NCBI GenBank assembly: GCA_963732415.1 | Contig: CAVSZK010000006.1 | Location: 1-17,577 of the forward strand | DNA from: RPQJ01 sp963732415 | GTDB taxonomy: Bacteria > Pseudomonadota > Gammaproteobacteria > Steroidobacterales > Steroidobacteraceae | Direction of reading: 5' to 3' | Length of the DNA: 17,577 nt | In this document: one piece after another, positions 1 to 6,853 of the stretch | Layout: each line of letters begins with the position of its first letter | How positions within the stretch are numbered: position 1 is the stretch's first letter | Notes under the pieces: generated by a model | The model's database searches: none | Seen by the model: the letters and a program-made list of their open reading frames with translations, nothing else | Told to the model about the DNA's origin: nothing | Position numbers and translations under genes: made by a program

Positions 1-35
1 CGACGGAAACCGCATGCGTTTCATCGAGTTGGGAG

Positions 36-111
<76 letters not shown>

Positions 112-122
112 ACGGTAGGCTT

Positions 123-140
123 CCCGGCCGGTCGGCCGGG
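123..140 (-). repeat. GC hairpin in the tRNA-Phe 5' leader
   Basis: An 8-bp perfect inverted repeat CCCGGCCG / CGGCCGGG with a 2-base centre lies between the predicted transcription start (about 150) and the mature 5' end of tRNA-Phe (111). It may fold in the precursor RNA ahead of the RNase P cut; a role is inference. Confidence 0.4.
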
Positions 141-156
141 CATCGGAAGGGCGGGA

Positions 157-185
157 ATTAGACCCGAGGGGTGTCCGGCCGTCAA
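157..185 (-). promoter_or_regulatory. sigma-70-type promoter of tRNA-Phe
   Basis: On the minus strand a -35 box TTGACG (180-185) and a -10 box TCTAAT (157-162) are separated by exactly 17 bases. Transcription would start near 150, about 38 bases before the mature tRNA. The region just after the -10 is very GC-rich (CCCGCCC), a discriminator type typical of stringently controlled stable-RNA promoters. Confidence 0.7.
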
Positions 186-285
186 GGACGGCCACCCAGC
201 CAAATCTCAACAAATCCGCGCAATTAGCGTCGGTCAGTGACCCTCTAGCTCGACCAGAATTCGTCCAGAGGCGCCTGGCAAAATA

Positions 286-326
286 TTGCCTTACACTAAA
301 GTAAGGAACTATAGATTTGGTAAGGC
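286..326 (+). promoter_or_regulatory. vapBC promoter and antitoxin operator half-sites
   Basis: A possible -35 TTGCCT (286-291) and -10 TATAGA (310-315; spacer 18) precede the antitoxin gene. Three copies of one half-site overlap them: CCTTAC (289-294), GTAAGG (301-306) and GTAAGG (320-325). The first two form an inverted repeat with a 6-base spacer; the third also includes the AAGG ribosome binding site just before the ATG at 330. AbrB/MazE-fold antitoxins usually bind such dyads and repress their own operon. The protein-binding role is inferred from position. Confidence 0.5.
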
Positions 327-329
327 GCC

Positions 330-590
330 ATGAGCGAAGCGAAAGTGACCAGCAAAGGGCAGATCACCGTGCCGAAGGACGTGCGGCTCAAATTGAACCT
401 CAAGGCAGGCGACCGCGTCCTCTTCATCGTCGATGACGACGGGGCGGTGCAACTGCACGCCATCAACAAGGACATTTCGTCGCTGCGGGGCATCCTGCCG
501 CCACCGAAGCGCAAGGCCACCATCGAGGAGATCGAGGAGGCCATCGGACGAGCGGCCGTGGCGGACGCGCTGGGCCATGATTGGGATTGA
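330..590 (+). CDS. AbrB/SpoVT-fold antitoxin (VapB-like)
   Basis: The 86-residue protein starts with the swapped-hairpin AbrB signature (KVTSKGQITVPKDVR, residues 5-19, then LKAGDRVLF). This is the DNA-binding half of MazE/VapB/AbrB-type antitoxins; the acidic C-terminal half (EEIEEAIGRA, HDWD end) would wrap around the toxin. It normally neutralises the partner nuclease and represses the operon. The ATG at 330 follows TAAGG at 321-325. Its last 14 bases overlap the start of the PIN-domain gene, the translational coupling typical of toxin-antitoxin pairs. The family call is firm; vapB versus another AbrB-type name is not resolved. Confidence 0.93.
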   Translation: MSEAKVTSKGQITVPKDVRLKLNLKAGDRVLFIVDDDGAVQLHAINKDISSLRGILPPPKRKATIEEIEEAIGRAAVADALGHDWD

Positions 591-978
591 TACCAACGTC
601 CTGCTACGCCTGCTCGTGCGCGACCATGACGCACAGGTGCGCGTGGCCGAGCGGTTCATCGCGACTCACTGTTCCAGCGAGGATCCCGGCTTCGTCTCGC
701 GCAGCGTCGTCATCGAAACCGCCTGGGCGCTGCGAAAGATCTACGGCTACGAGCGCCTGCAGATCGCGGCGGCGATTCGTGGACTGCTGGACGTGTCCGA
801 ACTCGAGGTCGAATCGGCGGATGAGATTCACTCTGCAGTTACGGATTTCGAGAAATCGACCGCGGGGTTCGTCGATTGCCTCCTTGCAAAGACAAACGCT
901 TCTGCCGGCTGCGAACACACGATCACCTTCGACCGCAGGGCCGCAAAGTTGCCTGGCTTCAAACTGCTGGCGGGATGA
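577..978 (+). CDS. PIN-domain toxin, VapC-like ribonuclease
   Basis: The 133-residue product begins MIGIDTNVLLRLLVRD, the usual PIN-domain start with the first acidic residue (D5). The other conserved acidic positions are visible: E47 (VIETAW), D100 (GFVDCLLA) and D119 (TFDRRA). VapC toxins are Mg-dependent RNases that cut tRNA or rRNA when released from the antitoxin. The ATG at 577 overlaps the antitoxin gene by 14 bases in another frame; the longer open frame starting at 433 is not needed, because residue 1 here matches the family start. All four acidic residues are present, so the toxin looks intact. Its RNA target cannot be read from sequence. Confidence 0.92.
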   Translation: MIGIDTNVLLRLLVRDHDAQVRVAERFIATHCSSEDPGFVSRSVVIETAWALRKIYGYERLQIAAAIRGLLDVSELEVESADEIHSAVTDFEKSTAGFVDCLLAKTNASAGCEHTITFDRRAAKLPGFKLLAG

Positions 979-1022
979 CCGCCGGGCGGCACAGAATGCC
1001 CGCCGATGCACGGCACTGACCC

Positions 1023-1895
1023 ATGTCCCCGAATAGCCTGATCACAGCGGTTCTGGTTGGCGTCGCCCTGTTCGGCGTCTCTCACGTGCTGGCGTGGTGG
1101 TGGCTCGAGCGCAGGAACGCGACCTCCACCGGCACCCGCAAGCCGCGGCTGTTCGACGTGGCGCTCGGCTTCGTCGCGAACTTCTTCGACACGCTCGGCG
1201 TTGGCTCTTTCGCGACCACTACCGCCGCTTACCGGCTGCGCAGGTACGTGGCGGACGAAGACATCCCGGGCACGCTGAACGTCGGCCACGCGCTGCCGAC
1301 CATCGCCCAGGCGCTGATCTTTATTGCCGCCGTCGTCGTGGATCCGGTGACGCTGATCGGCATGATCGCGGCGGCGGTCGTGGGCGCGCTCGTGGGCGCA
1401 CAAGTGGTCTCGGGCCTGCCGCGGCGTGCGGTGCAACTCGGCATGGGCATGGCGCTGCTGGTCGCCGCCCTGCTCTTCCTGCTCACCATCTTTGGGCTGG
1501 TGCCGGGCGGTGGCGAGGCGATCGCGCTCTCGGGCCCGCGGCTCTGGATCGGCCTGGCCGGCAACTTCGTGCTCGGCGCGCTGATGTCGCTCGGCATCGG
1601 GCTGTACGGCCCCTGCCTGATCCTGGTGAGCCTGCTCGGCATGAGCCCCATCGCCGCGTTCCCGATCATGATGGGCTCGTGCGCGTTCCTGATGCCGGCG
1701 GGCAGCCTGCGCTTCGTCGCGAGGCGCCGCTACGATGCGCGCGCCGCGATCGGCCTTGCGATCGGCGGCATACCGGCGGTGCTGCTCGCCGCCTACGTCG
1801 TGAAGTCGCTGCCGCTCGACTGGCTGCGCTGGCTGGTGGTGGTCGTGGTCGTGTACGCGGCAGCGGGACTGCTGCGCTCGGCGCTTCAAAAATAG
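1023..1895 (+). CDS. TauE/SafE (TSUP) family membrane permease
   Basis: The 290-residue product is very hydrophobic, with roughly eight membrane segments (about 5-25, 43-60, 95-112, 113-130, 137-160, 175-198, 200-222, 237-258 and a last one at 264-284). The start LFDVALGFVANFFDTLGVGSFA and the second-half GNFVLGALMSLGIGLYGPCL fit the duplicated TSUP repeat. Members export sulfite, sulfoacetate or other small organic anions; the substrate here is unknown. The neighbouring, convergent gene is a cysteine-desulfurase-like enzyme, which hints at sulfur metabolism, but the genes are on opposite strands, so this is weak. The stop codon TAG (1893-1895) lies inside the palindrome at 1891-1938. No strong ribosome binding site precedes the ATG. 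Confidence 0.88.
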   Translation: MSPNSLITAVLVGVALFGVSHVLAWWWLERRNATSTGTRKPRLFDVALGFVANFFDTLGVGSFATTTAAYRLRRYVADEDIPGTLNVGHALPTIAQALIFIAAVVVDPVTLIGMIAAAVVGALVGAQVVSGLPRRAVQLGMGMALLVAALLFLLTIFGLVPGGGEAIALSGPRLWIGLAGNFVLGALMSLGIGLYGPCLILVSLLGMSPIAAFPIMMGSCAFLMPAGSLRFVARRRYDARAAIGLAIGGIPAVLLAAYVVKSLPLDWLRWLVVVVVVYAAAGLLRSALQK

Positions 1896-1938
1896 GTGCC
1901 AGGCACCGAATTAATTAATTCGGTGCCTGGCACCTATT
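1891..1938. repeat. 48-bp perfect palindrome made of two head-to-head repeat copies
   Basis: Arms 1891-1914 and 1915-1938 are exact reverse complements, meeting at TTAATTAA. Each arm holds one GGTGCCTGGCACC-type 13-mer (1895-1907 and 1922-1934), itself a palindrome with a single central base. The same 13-mer occurs twice more at 3678-3690 and 3775-3787. It lies between two convergent genes and could work as a terminator for both. It resembles REP/BIME-type intergenic repeats mobilised by REP-associated tyrosine transposases; no such transposase is in the window. Confidence 0.9.
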
Positions 1939-1946
1939 TATCTTGC

Positions 1947-3656
1947 TCAGCAGACGTTGAAGAAGCGCAACTCGCCGAAGCGCTCGAGCTCTGCCTCCAC
2001 GCCCGGGCCAGGCTCGCCGAGCCGCTCCGCCCACGCACGCGCCTCGGCGAGGCAATCCGCGTAGATCTTCGACCGTGTCTCCGCCGGCAGCGCGGTCTCG
2101 TTGCAGCCCTCCGCCTCGAGCGCGGCGTCCAGCGAGAACGCGGCATGTGTTTCCTGGTACTCGCGATGGCTCCACATGCCGGTGCCCGGATCGAAGGAAT
2201 ACAGGGGCAGGAAACGATGGCCCTGGGCCGCGACGAACTCGACGGCGTCCATGATGAAGCCGGCCTCGAGGTCGTCCATCGAGTAATGGAAGCCGACACG
2301 GCACCAGCCGGGCTTGATGCCCTGGAATCCCTTGCGCACCCAGTCGCGGTAGAGTTCGGACGTCGCCTGGTCGATGCCAAGCAGCCGGTGGCCGTAGGGC
2401 CCGGCGCAGGAACAACCCGCGCGTGACTGGATACCGAACAGGTCGTTCAGAAGCACGGTCACGAACTTCGGGTGCAGGTAACGGCCGCGCGCATCGCGCA
2501 GGTTGAAAGACACGATGCCGATGCGTCGCTTCGGATCCGGGTTGCCTAGTATCTCGATCCGCTCGTTGCCGGCCCAGCGCGCGAACGCGCGGCTGAGCAG
2601 TTGGTGCTCGCGCGCCTCGATGCGCTCCACGCCGATGCGGCCCTTGAGTTCGATTGCGAGCGCGGCCTTGAGCGTCTGCAGCACACCGGGTGTGCCGGCC
2701 TTCTCGCGTTCCTCGACGTCGCGGATGAAGTCCTGGTCCACGGGGCTCACGTAGTCCACCGTTCCTCCGCCACCGACACTGGGCGCCAGGTCGCGCTGGT
2801 ACATGCGCTCGTTGAACACCAGTACGCCGCTCGACCCCGGTCCGCCGAGGAACTTGTGCGGCGAGAGAAACACCGCGTCGATCGATGGGTCGCCGTCCGC
2901 AGGCGTCGCCGCCGGATTCATATCGATGCCCACGTACGGCGCGCTGGCCGCGAAGTCGAAGCAGGCATAGGCGTCGTGCGCGTGCAGCATCCGGGCGATC
3001 TCGTGCACCGGCGAGCGCATGCCCGTGACGTTCGAAGCCGCCGAGAACGAGCCGATCCTGAGTCGCCCGCGGTACTCGGGCTCGCGCAGCAACCGCTCGA
3101 GGTGCGCGAGGTCCACGCTGCCGTCGGCCGCGAGGTTGACCTCGACGACGGTGGCCAGCCCCTGTCGCCAGGTGACTTCGTTGGAGTGGTGCTCGTAGGG
3201 CCCGACGAACACGACCGGCTGGCGCGACTCCTGGTGGCGGCGGAATGCCTCGTACTGCTCGGCGCCCAGGAACTCACGCAGCTCGTCGCCGACCGCCTTG
3301 CGGGTCGCGGGCGGCAGGAACACGCCGAGGATCTGCTGCAGCTTGTCGATGGCCCCGGTCGCACCAGTGCCACAGGCGACGATACGGCCGTGAGGCCCCG
3401 CGTTCACCGAGCGCTTGATTGCATCCTCGGCCTCGTGCAGCAGCCGGCTCATGCTGCGGCCGGTCAGGTCGTCCTCGGTGTGCGTGTTCGCGTAGACCCG
3501 CTGCAGTGTCTGCAGGTAGCGCTCGACGAACACCAGGCAGCGGCCCGAGGCCGTGTAGTCGCAGTACACCATCAGGCGGCGACCGAACGGCGTGTCGAAT
3601 GCCGAGTCGATGCCGACGATCTGGCGGCGGAGGTACTCGAAGCTCCAGTCGTGCAT
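1947..3656 (-). CDS. class V aminotransferase-fold PLP enzyme, cysteine-desulfurase-like
   Basis: The 569-residue protein has the SufS/IscS-type fold-I features: histidines H156/H157 that stack on PLP (PYEHHSNEV), D234 for the pyridine nitrogen (CFDFAAS), and Schiff-base lysine K268 in SPHKFLGGPGSSGVL. A Cys-rich loop, SRAGCSCAGPYG (C415, C417), aligns in position with the catalytic-Cys loop of SufS. It may therefore remove sulfur from cysteine or a related substrate, but the actual reaction is unknown. It is about 160 residues longer than SufS, mainly through a C-terminal region (about 450-569). I chose the ATG at 3656 (MHDWSFEYL); the open frame extends to a GTG at 3689, but those 11 extra codons come from the repeat at 3673-3695. 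No Shine-Dalgarno is visible. Confidence 0.88.
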   Translation of the reverse strand: MHDWSFEYLRRQIVGIDSAFDTPFGRRLMVYCDYTASGRCLVFVERYLQTLQRVYANTHTEDDLTGRSMSRLLHEAEDAIKRSVNAGPHGRIVACGTGATGAIDKLQQILGVFLPPATRKAVGDELREFLGAEQYEAFRRHQESRQPVVFVGPYEHHSNEVTWRQGLATVVEVNLAADGSVDLAHLERLLREPEYRGRLRIGSFSAASNVTGMRSPVHEIARMLHAHDAYACFDFAASAPYVGIDMNPAATPADGDPSIDAVFLSPHKFLGGPGSSGVLVFNERMYQRDLAPSVGGGGTVDYVSPVDQDFIRDVEEREKAGTPGVLQTLKAALAIELKGRIGVERIEAREHQLLSRAFARWAGNERIEILGNPDPKRRIGIVSFNLRDARGRYLHPKFVTVLLNDLFGIQSRAGCSCAGPYGHRLLGIDQATSELYRDWVRKGFQGIKPGWCRVGFHYSMDDLEAGFIMDAVEFVAAQGHRFLPLYSFDPGTGMWSHREYQETHAAFSLDAALEAEGCNETALPAETRSKIYADCLAEARAWAERLGEPGPGVEAELERFGELRFFNVC

Positions 3657-3663
3657 GACAGTG

Positions 3664-3669
3664 ATTGTA
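3664..3669 (-). promoter_or_regulatory. possible -10 box for the class V PLP enzyme gene
   Basis: TACAAT on the minus strand ends only 7 bases before the ATG at 3656, so transcription would begin at or next to the start codon. This fits a leaderless mRNA and the absence of a Shine-Dalgarno. No convincing -35 box lies 16-18 bases upstream; that position falls in the palindromic repeat. Confidence 0.3.
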
Positions 3670-3672
3670 GAG

Positions 3673-3695
3673 AAATAGGTGCCAGGCACCTATTT
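3673..3695. repeat. GGTGCC-type palindromic repeat, copy 3
   Basis: This is a 23-base perfect palindrome: AAATAGGTGCC, central A at 3684, GGCACCTATTT. It lies just upstream of the class V PLP enzyme gene. With copy 4 it shares the longer direct repeat GGCACCTATTTTCGGGA (3685-3701 and 3782-3798). Confidence 0.85.
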
Positions 3696-3770
3696 TCGGG
3701 AAGAATGCTCCCTGTTACCTCTTCTGCGTATATCGGCTGGGCCGGTTCGGGCGAACAATCAAGGCGTGTA

Positions 3771-3798
3771 AATCGGTGCCTGGCACCTATTTTCGGGA
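3771..3798. repeat. GGTGCC-type palindromic repeat, copy 4
   Basis: The 13-mer GGTGCCTGGCACC (3775-3787) is flanked by AAATC on the left and TATTTTCGGGA on the right, so this copy has the asymmetric flanks also seen in the arms of the 48-bp palindrome. Its right flank holds the GGGAG ribosome binding site of the small gene at 3807. Confidence 0.85.
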
Positions 3799-3806
3799 GC
3801 AACGCC

Positions 3807-4052
3807 ATGAAGCTACATCCCTCGATTCCGCAGGTGGGCGCGCAGGACCCTGAACTCAGGAACTCACCGGTTGCCGACGAAGAAGACGAGGACACCGACG
3901 TGGTGCGCCAGCAGGTTCCCGGCGAACCAGCCTGCTATTTCAATGGCACCAGCTATCCGCACGGCACTTTCGTCGCCAGCGGGTCCCAGGTCCTGAAGTG
4001 CAGCTATGGCGTCTGGCTAGACGAAGGCTCGGCGGACCCAGGGCGCGCGTAA
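3807..4052 (+). CDS. small two-cysteine protein, possibly DUF1496-like
   Basis: The 81-residue protein has an acidic N-terminal half (DEEDEDTD at about 25-32) and a C-terminal core ACYFNGTSYPHGTFV...LKCSYGVWLD with two cysteines (C43, C65). The Cys-Tyr-x-Asn-Gly ... Gly ... Cys ... Gly-x-Trp spacing recalls the small DUF1496 family and single von-Willebrand-C-type domains; its function is unknown. The ATG at 3807 has a good ribosome binding site, GGGAG (3796-3800), 6 bases upstream, which lies at the edge of repeat copy 4. The same frame is open far to the left, but that part is antisense to the PLP enzyme gene. No signal peptide is seen. Confidence 0.62.
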   Translation: MKLHPSIPQVGAQDPELRNSPVADEEDEDTDVVRQQVPGEPACYFNGTSYPHGTFVASGSQVLKCSYGVWLDEGSADPGRA

Positions 4053-4061
4053 CGAAAAGGA

Positions 4062-4128
4062 GGCTGTCCCCGCAGGGGACTGTCCCCATTTGGCCGGCGG
4101 GGTCAGTCCCCTGAAGGGGACAGACCCC
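4062..4128. repeat. GGGGAC/GTCCCC palindromic repeat cluster
   Basis: Several overlapping dyads occur here. GTCCCC-gca-GGGGAC lies at 4066-4080. The 13-mer GGGGACTGTCCCC lies at 4075-4087. A 30-base near-perfect hairpin lies at 4099-4128 (GGGGTC, A, GTCCCC, loop TGAA, GGGGAC, A, GACCCC). The cluster sits between convergent genes and may end transcription from both sides. The 6-1-6 layout of the 13-mer parallels the GGTGCC repeat. The stop codon of the histidine kinase (4103-4105) lies inside the 30-base hairpin. Confidence 0.8.
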
Positions 4129-5425
4129 CGGGCAACCAGACGCGCACAGCGACGCCGCCGCCGCGCCGGTTGGCGACATCGATGGTGCCCCCGTGCGCCT
4201 CGACGATCTCGCGGCACAAGGTGAGACCGAGGCCCGTACCGGCTGCCTTGGTCGAGTAGAACGGCAACAGTGCATTGGCCAGCACTTCGTCGCTCATGCC
4301 GGCGCCGCGGTCCGCGACCTGCACCAGCCAGCCGCCGCGGCTCGGACCCACGGCGACCCGGATCTCCTCCTCCGGCGATCCGGCCTCGGCAGCATTGCGC
4401 AGCAGGTTCAGTAGAACCTGCTGTACCTGCGACTCGTCGAAGTGCCCCGCACCCGCGGGCCAGGCACCGTCCCGCTCGAACGAAGTCATCGACCGCAAAG
4501 ACTCCAGGAACGACCCCCATTCCACTGCCGCGAGCCTCGGCCGGGGCAGCTTCGCGAATCTCGAATAGGCGTCGACGAAACCCGAGAGGTGCGACATGCG
4601 CTCCTCGATGGCGCCAAAGACCCGCCGCAGCTGCACCTCGTCGGGCATGGCAGCCAGCCGCTGGCCCGACTGGGCCAGCGACGCGATCGGTGCGACAGAA
4701 TTGTTGATCTCGTGCGCGATGACGCGGATCACTTTCTTCCAGACCGCGACTTCCTGCGCATTGACCTCGCGCGTGAGCTTCTTCAGCAGGCTCAGGCGAT
4801 GCGGCTGCCCGTTCAGCAGGAACCGCCGTTGCGACAGGTGAAATACCTGTGATTCTCCGTCGAGCTCCACGGTGAACAGCGTGTCGCGGTCGCCGGCCAG
4901 TGCCTCGCGCAACGCCGACGGCATCCGCTCGAGCAGGCCAGGGAACGACATGCCCTCGATCTTCTGGCCGCGCCGGAACAACTGCCGGGCGGCGAGGTTT
5001 CCGTAAAGCACGGTGGCCGCGCTGTTGGTGAGCACCAGCGCAAGCGGCGTCGCCTGGATGACGGTATCGAGCAGCAGCTCCCGCTGGTACAGGTCCTGGC
5101 GCTGGGCTCGCAGGCGAGTCCCGATGCCGTTGTAGTTCTCGACCAGGCGCCGCAGCGGGGCGTCATCCTGCGGCGCCGTGATGCTGACGCTGTAGTCACC
5201 ATCGCGCAGCCCCGCCACCCCGTCGGCGACCGCCTCGATGATCCGGTCGCGACCGGCGACCGCGCCCCGGACCAGGCGCACCAGCAGGCCATAGGCAATC
5301 GCCGCAGCAGCGGCTGCGATGAACCGCGCCACCGGCGGCAGGTCCACGAGCAGGCAGGCCGCGACCGTGACGACCCCGAGCACCAAGAGCGCTGCCGTGA
5401 GTCCGCGGCGACCGAGCAACGTCAT
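4103..5425 (-). CDS. NtrY-like sensor histidine kinase of the ABC efflux operon
   Basis: The 440-residue protein has two N-terminal membrane segments (about 9-27 and 33-53), a HAMP-like linker (55-110) and a PAS-like region (about 112-210). These are followed by the phospho-acceptor H238 in VIAHEINNSVAPI, the N box (VLLNLLRNAAEA, N344), the G1 box DRGAGM (372-377), the F box FYSTK (389-393) and the G2 box GTGLGL (396-401). All catalytic parts are present. The short loop between the two membrane segments suggests sensing in or near the membrane rather than by a periplasmic domain. The ATG at 5425 overlaps the regulator's stop as ATGA, so the two are translationally coupled. The last residues (GLSPSGD) and the stop are encoded by the repeat at 4099-4128. 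Confidence 0.92.
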   Translation of the reverse strand: MTLLGRRGLTAALLVLGVVTVAACLLVDLPPVARFIAAAAAAIAYGLLVRLVRGAVAGRDRIIEAVADGVAGLRDGDYSVSITAPQDDAPLRRLVENYNGIGTRLRAQRQDLYQRELLLDTVIQATPLALVLTNSAATVLYGNLAARQLFRRGQKIEGMSFPGLLERMPSALREALAGDRDTLFTVELDGESQVFHLSQRRFLLNGQPHRLSLLKKLTREVNAQEVAVWKKVIRVIAHEINNSVAPIASLAQSGQRLAAMPDEVQLRRVFGAIEERMSHLSGFVDAYSRFAKLPRPRLAAVEWGSFLESLRSMTSFERDGAWPAGAGHFDESQVQQVLLNLLRNAAEAGSPEEEIRVAVGPSRGGWLVQVADRGAGMSDEVLANALLPFYSTKAAGTGLGLTLCREIVEAHGGTIDVANRRGGGVAVRVWLPGGLSPSGD

Positions 5426-6771
5426 GAGCTGCCGGGCTCGTCCGCGGCGATGCCGAGTTTCTCCATGCGACGGTACAGCGACTGGCGGCTCAGACCCAGG
5501 TCGCGCGCAGCACGCGCAATGACGCCCCCTGCACGCTCGAGCGCGAGTTCGATCTCGCCGCGATCGGGTTCTTCCTGCGCAGCGCCCTCCGCCATCGCCG
5601 GAAGCATCAGGTGCTCGGCACCTATGATGCGATCGTCGGCGAGCAGGCAGGCACGACGCACGCAGTTTGCAAGCTCCCGGACGTTTCCGGGCCACGAATG
5701 GCGCGCCAGCATCCGCGTGGCTTCATCGGAAAACTCGTATCCGTCCTCGAGGAAGTACATTGCGAGCGGAATGACATCGTCGCGCCTTTCTGCCAACGAC
5801 GGAACCTGGATCTCGATGACATTCAGCCGGTAGTAGAGGTCCTCGCGGAACCGACCCTGCCGGATCGCCTCGGCAAGCGGCGTATTCGTCGCAGAGAGTA
5901 CGCGCACCGAAACGCGTCGTGTCTGCGACGATCCGAGTCGCTCGAATTCCCCCGTCTGCAGCACGCGCAGCAGCTTCGCCTGGCCGCCGAGCGAGAGATT
6001 GCCGATCTCGTCGAGAAAGAGTGTGCCGCCGTTGGCAGCCTCGAATCGCCCGGCGCGGGCCTTCGCACCGGTGAATGCACCCGCCTCGGCGCCGAAGAGT
6101 TCACTCTCCAGCAATTCGGACGGCAGCGCACCGACGTTGACTCGCACGAAGGGACCATCCCGTACGCTTGAGTTGGCCTGGATGATCTCGGCGATCACTT
6201 CCTTTCCGGCTCCATTCGGCCCGGTGATCAGCACAGGCACATCCGAGCGCGCGACCTGTGTCGCCAGTTGCACTGCCGAGTGCATCGCGGCGCTGGCATA
6301 GACCACGCCACGCAGGTCGAAGCGCTCTGCAAGGCCGGCACGCAGATGCTCGACTTCGCGCCGACGCTCGCGGCTCTCGAGCAGGGCGGCGCGCAACTGC
6401 AGCAGGTTGCGCACGGTGGTCACCAGCCGGGCGTTGTCCCAGGGCTTTGCCAGGTAGTCTGCCGCGCCCGCCTTGACGAGTTCCACGGCGGTTTCGAGGT
6501 GCGTCCACGCGGTCAGCAGCACGACCGGGAGGTCCGGCTGCAGGCGCCGCAGCGATCGGAAGAGCGCGATGCCCTCCTGCCCGGACGTCGCCTCCCGCGA
6601 AAAATTCATGTCCTGGATGACGAGATCGACACCGCCCTGCGCGACGCGGTCCAGCCCAGCCGCCGGGGACCCGGCGCACTCCACGGTTGCGCCTTCCAGG
6701 CACAGCAGCACCTCGAGCGCCGTGCGCACGGCCTCGCTGTCGTCGATGACCAGGATCGTGCGGCCACGCAT
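5422..6771 (-). CDS. sigma-54-dependent response regulator (NtrC family)
   Basis: The 449-residue protein has a receiver domain (about 4-125) with acidic pocket D10/D11, phospho-acceptor D54, T87 and K109. The AAA+ domain that contacts sigma-54 (about 150-385) carries a Walker A of the form GPNGAGKE (184-191), the sigma-54 contact loop GAFTGA (231-236), Walker B LFLDE (251-255) and arginines R309/R315. A Fis-type helix-turn-helix (about 412-440) closes the protein. The start at 6771 gives MRGRTILVIDDS, the normal receiver start; upstream codons in the open frame are not family-like. It should be phosphorylated by the coupled kinase and activate a sigma-54 promoter, probably the one at 11539-11554 in front of this operon. 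Confidence 0.95.
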   Translation of the reverse strand: MRGRTILVIDDSEAVRTALEVLLCLEGATVECAGSPAAGLDRVAQGGVDLVIQDMNFSREATSGQEGIALFRSLRRLQPDLPVVLLTAWTHLETAVELVKAGAADYLAKPWDNARLVTTVRNLLQLRAALLESRERRREVEHLRAGLAERFDLRGVVYASAAMHSAVQLATQVARSDVPVLITGPNGAGKEVIAEIIQANSSVRDGPFVRVNVGALPSELLESELFGAEAGAFTGAKARAGRFEAANGGTLFLDEIGNLSLGGQAKLLRVLQTGEFERLGSSQTRRVSVRVLSATNTPLAEAIRQGRFREDLYYRLNVIEIQVPSLAERRDDVIPLAMYFLEDGYEFSDEATRMLARHSWPGNVRELANCVRRACLLADDRIIGAEHLMLPAMAEGAAQEEPDRGEIELALERAGGVIARAARDLGLSRQSLYRRMEKLGIAADEPGSS

Positions 6772-6853
6772 GTCGGCCGGCTCGAGCGACGCTATGGCGA
6801 TTCTCCCGCGCGGATCGCGTCGGCCGGTGCATCCGTCCGACGCCGCTGCAACA

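Noticed and set aside
3781..3795. TGGCACCTATTTTCG in the repeat as a sigma-54 promoter for the small gene
   Set aside because: The -24 GG is present, but the required GC at -12 is CG; the similarity comes from the repeat sequence.
2601..3806. Long open frame on the plus strand through the PLP enzyme gene
   Set aside because: It is antisense to a clear PLP enzyme with all active-site residues and is low in hydrophobic order; open frames opposite GC-rich genes are common. Only the part from 3807 is kept.
5609..5623. AGGTGCTCGGCACCT in the response regulator gene as another copy of the GGTGCC repeat
   Set aside because: It lacks the central single base and the conserved flanks, and it encodes a normal stretch of the regulator; likely chance.
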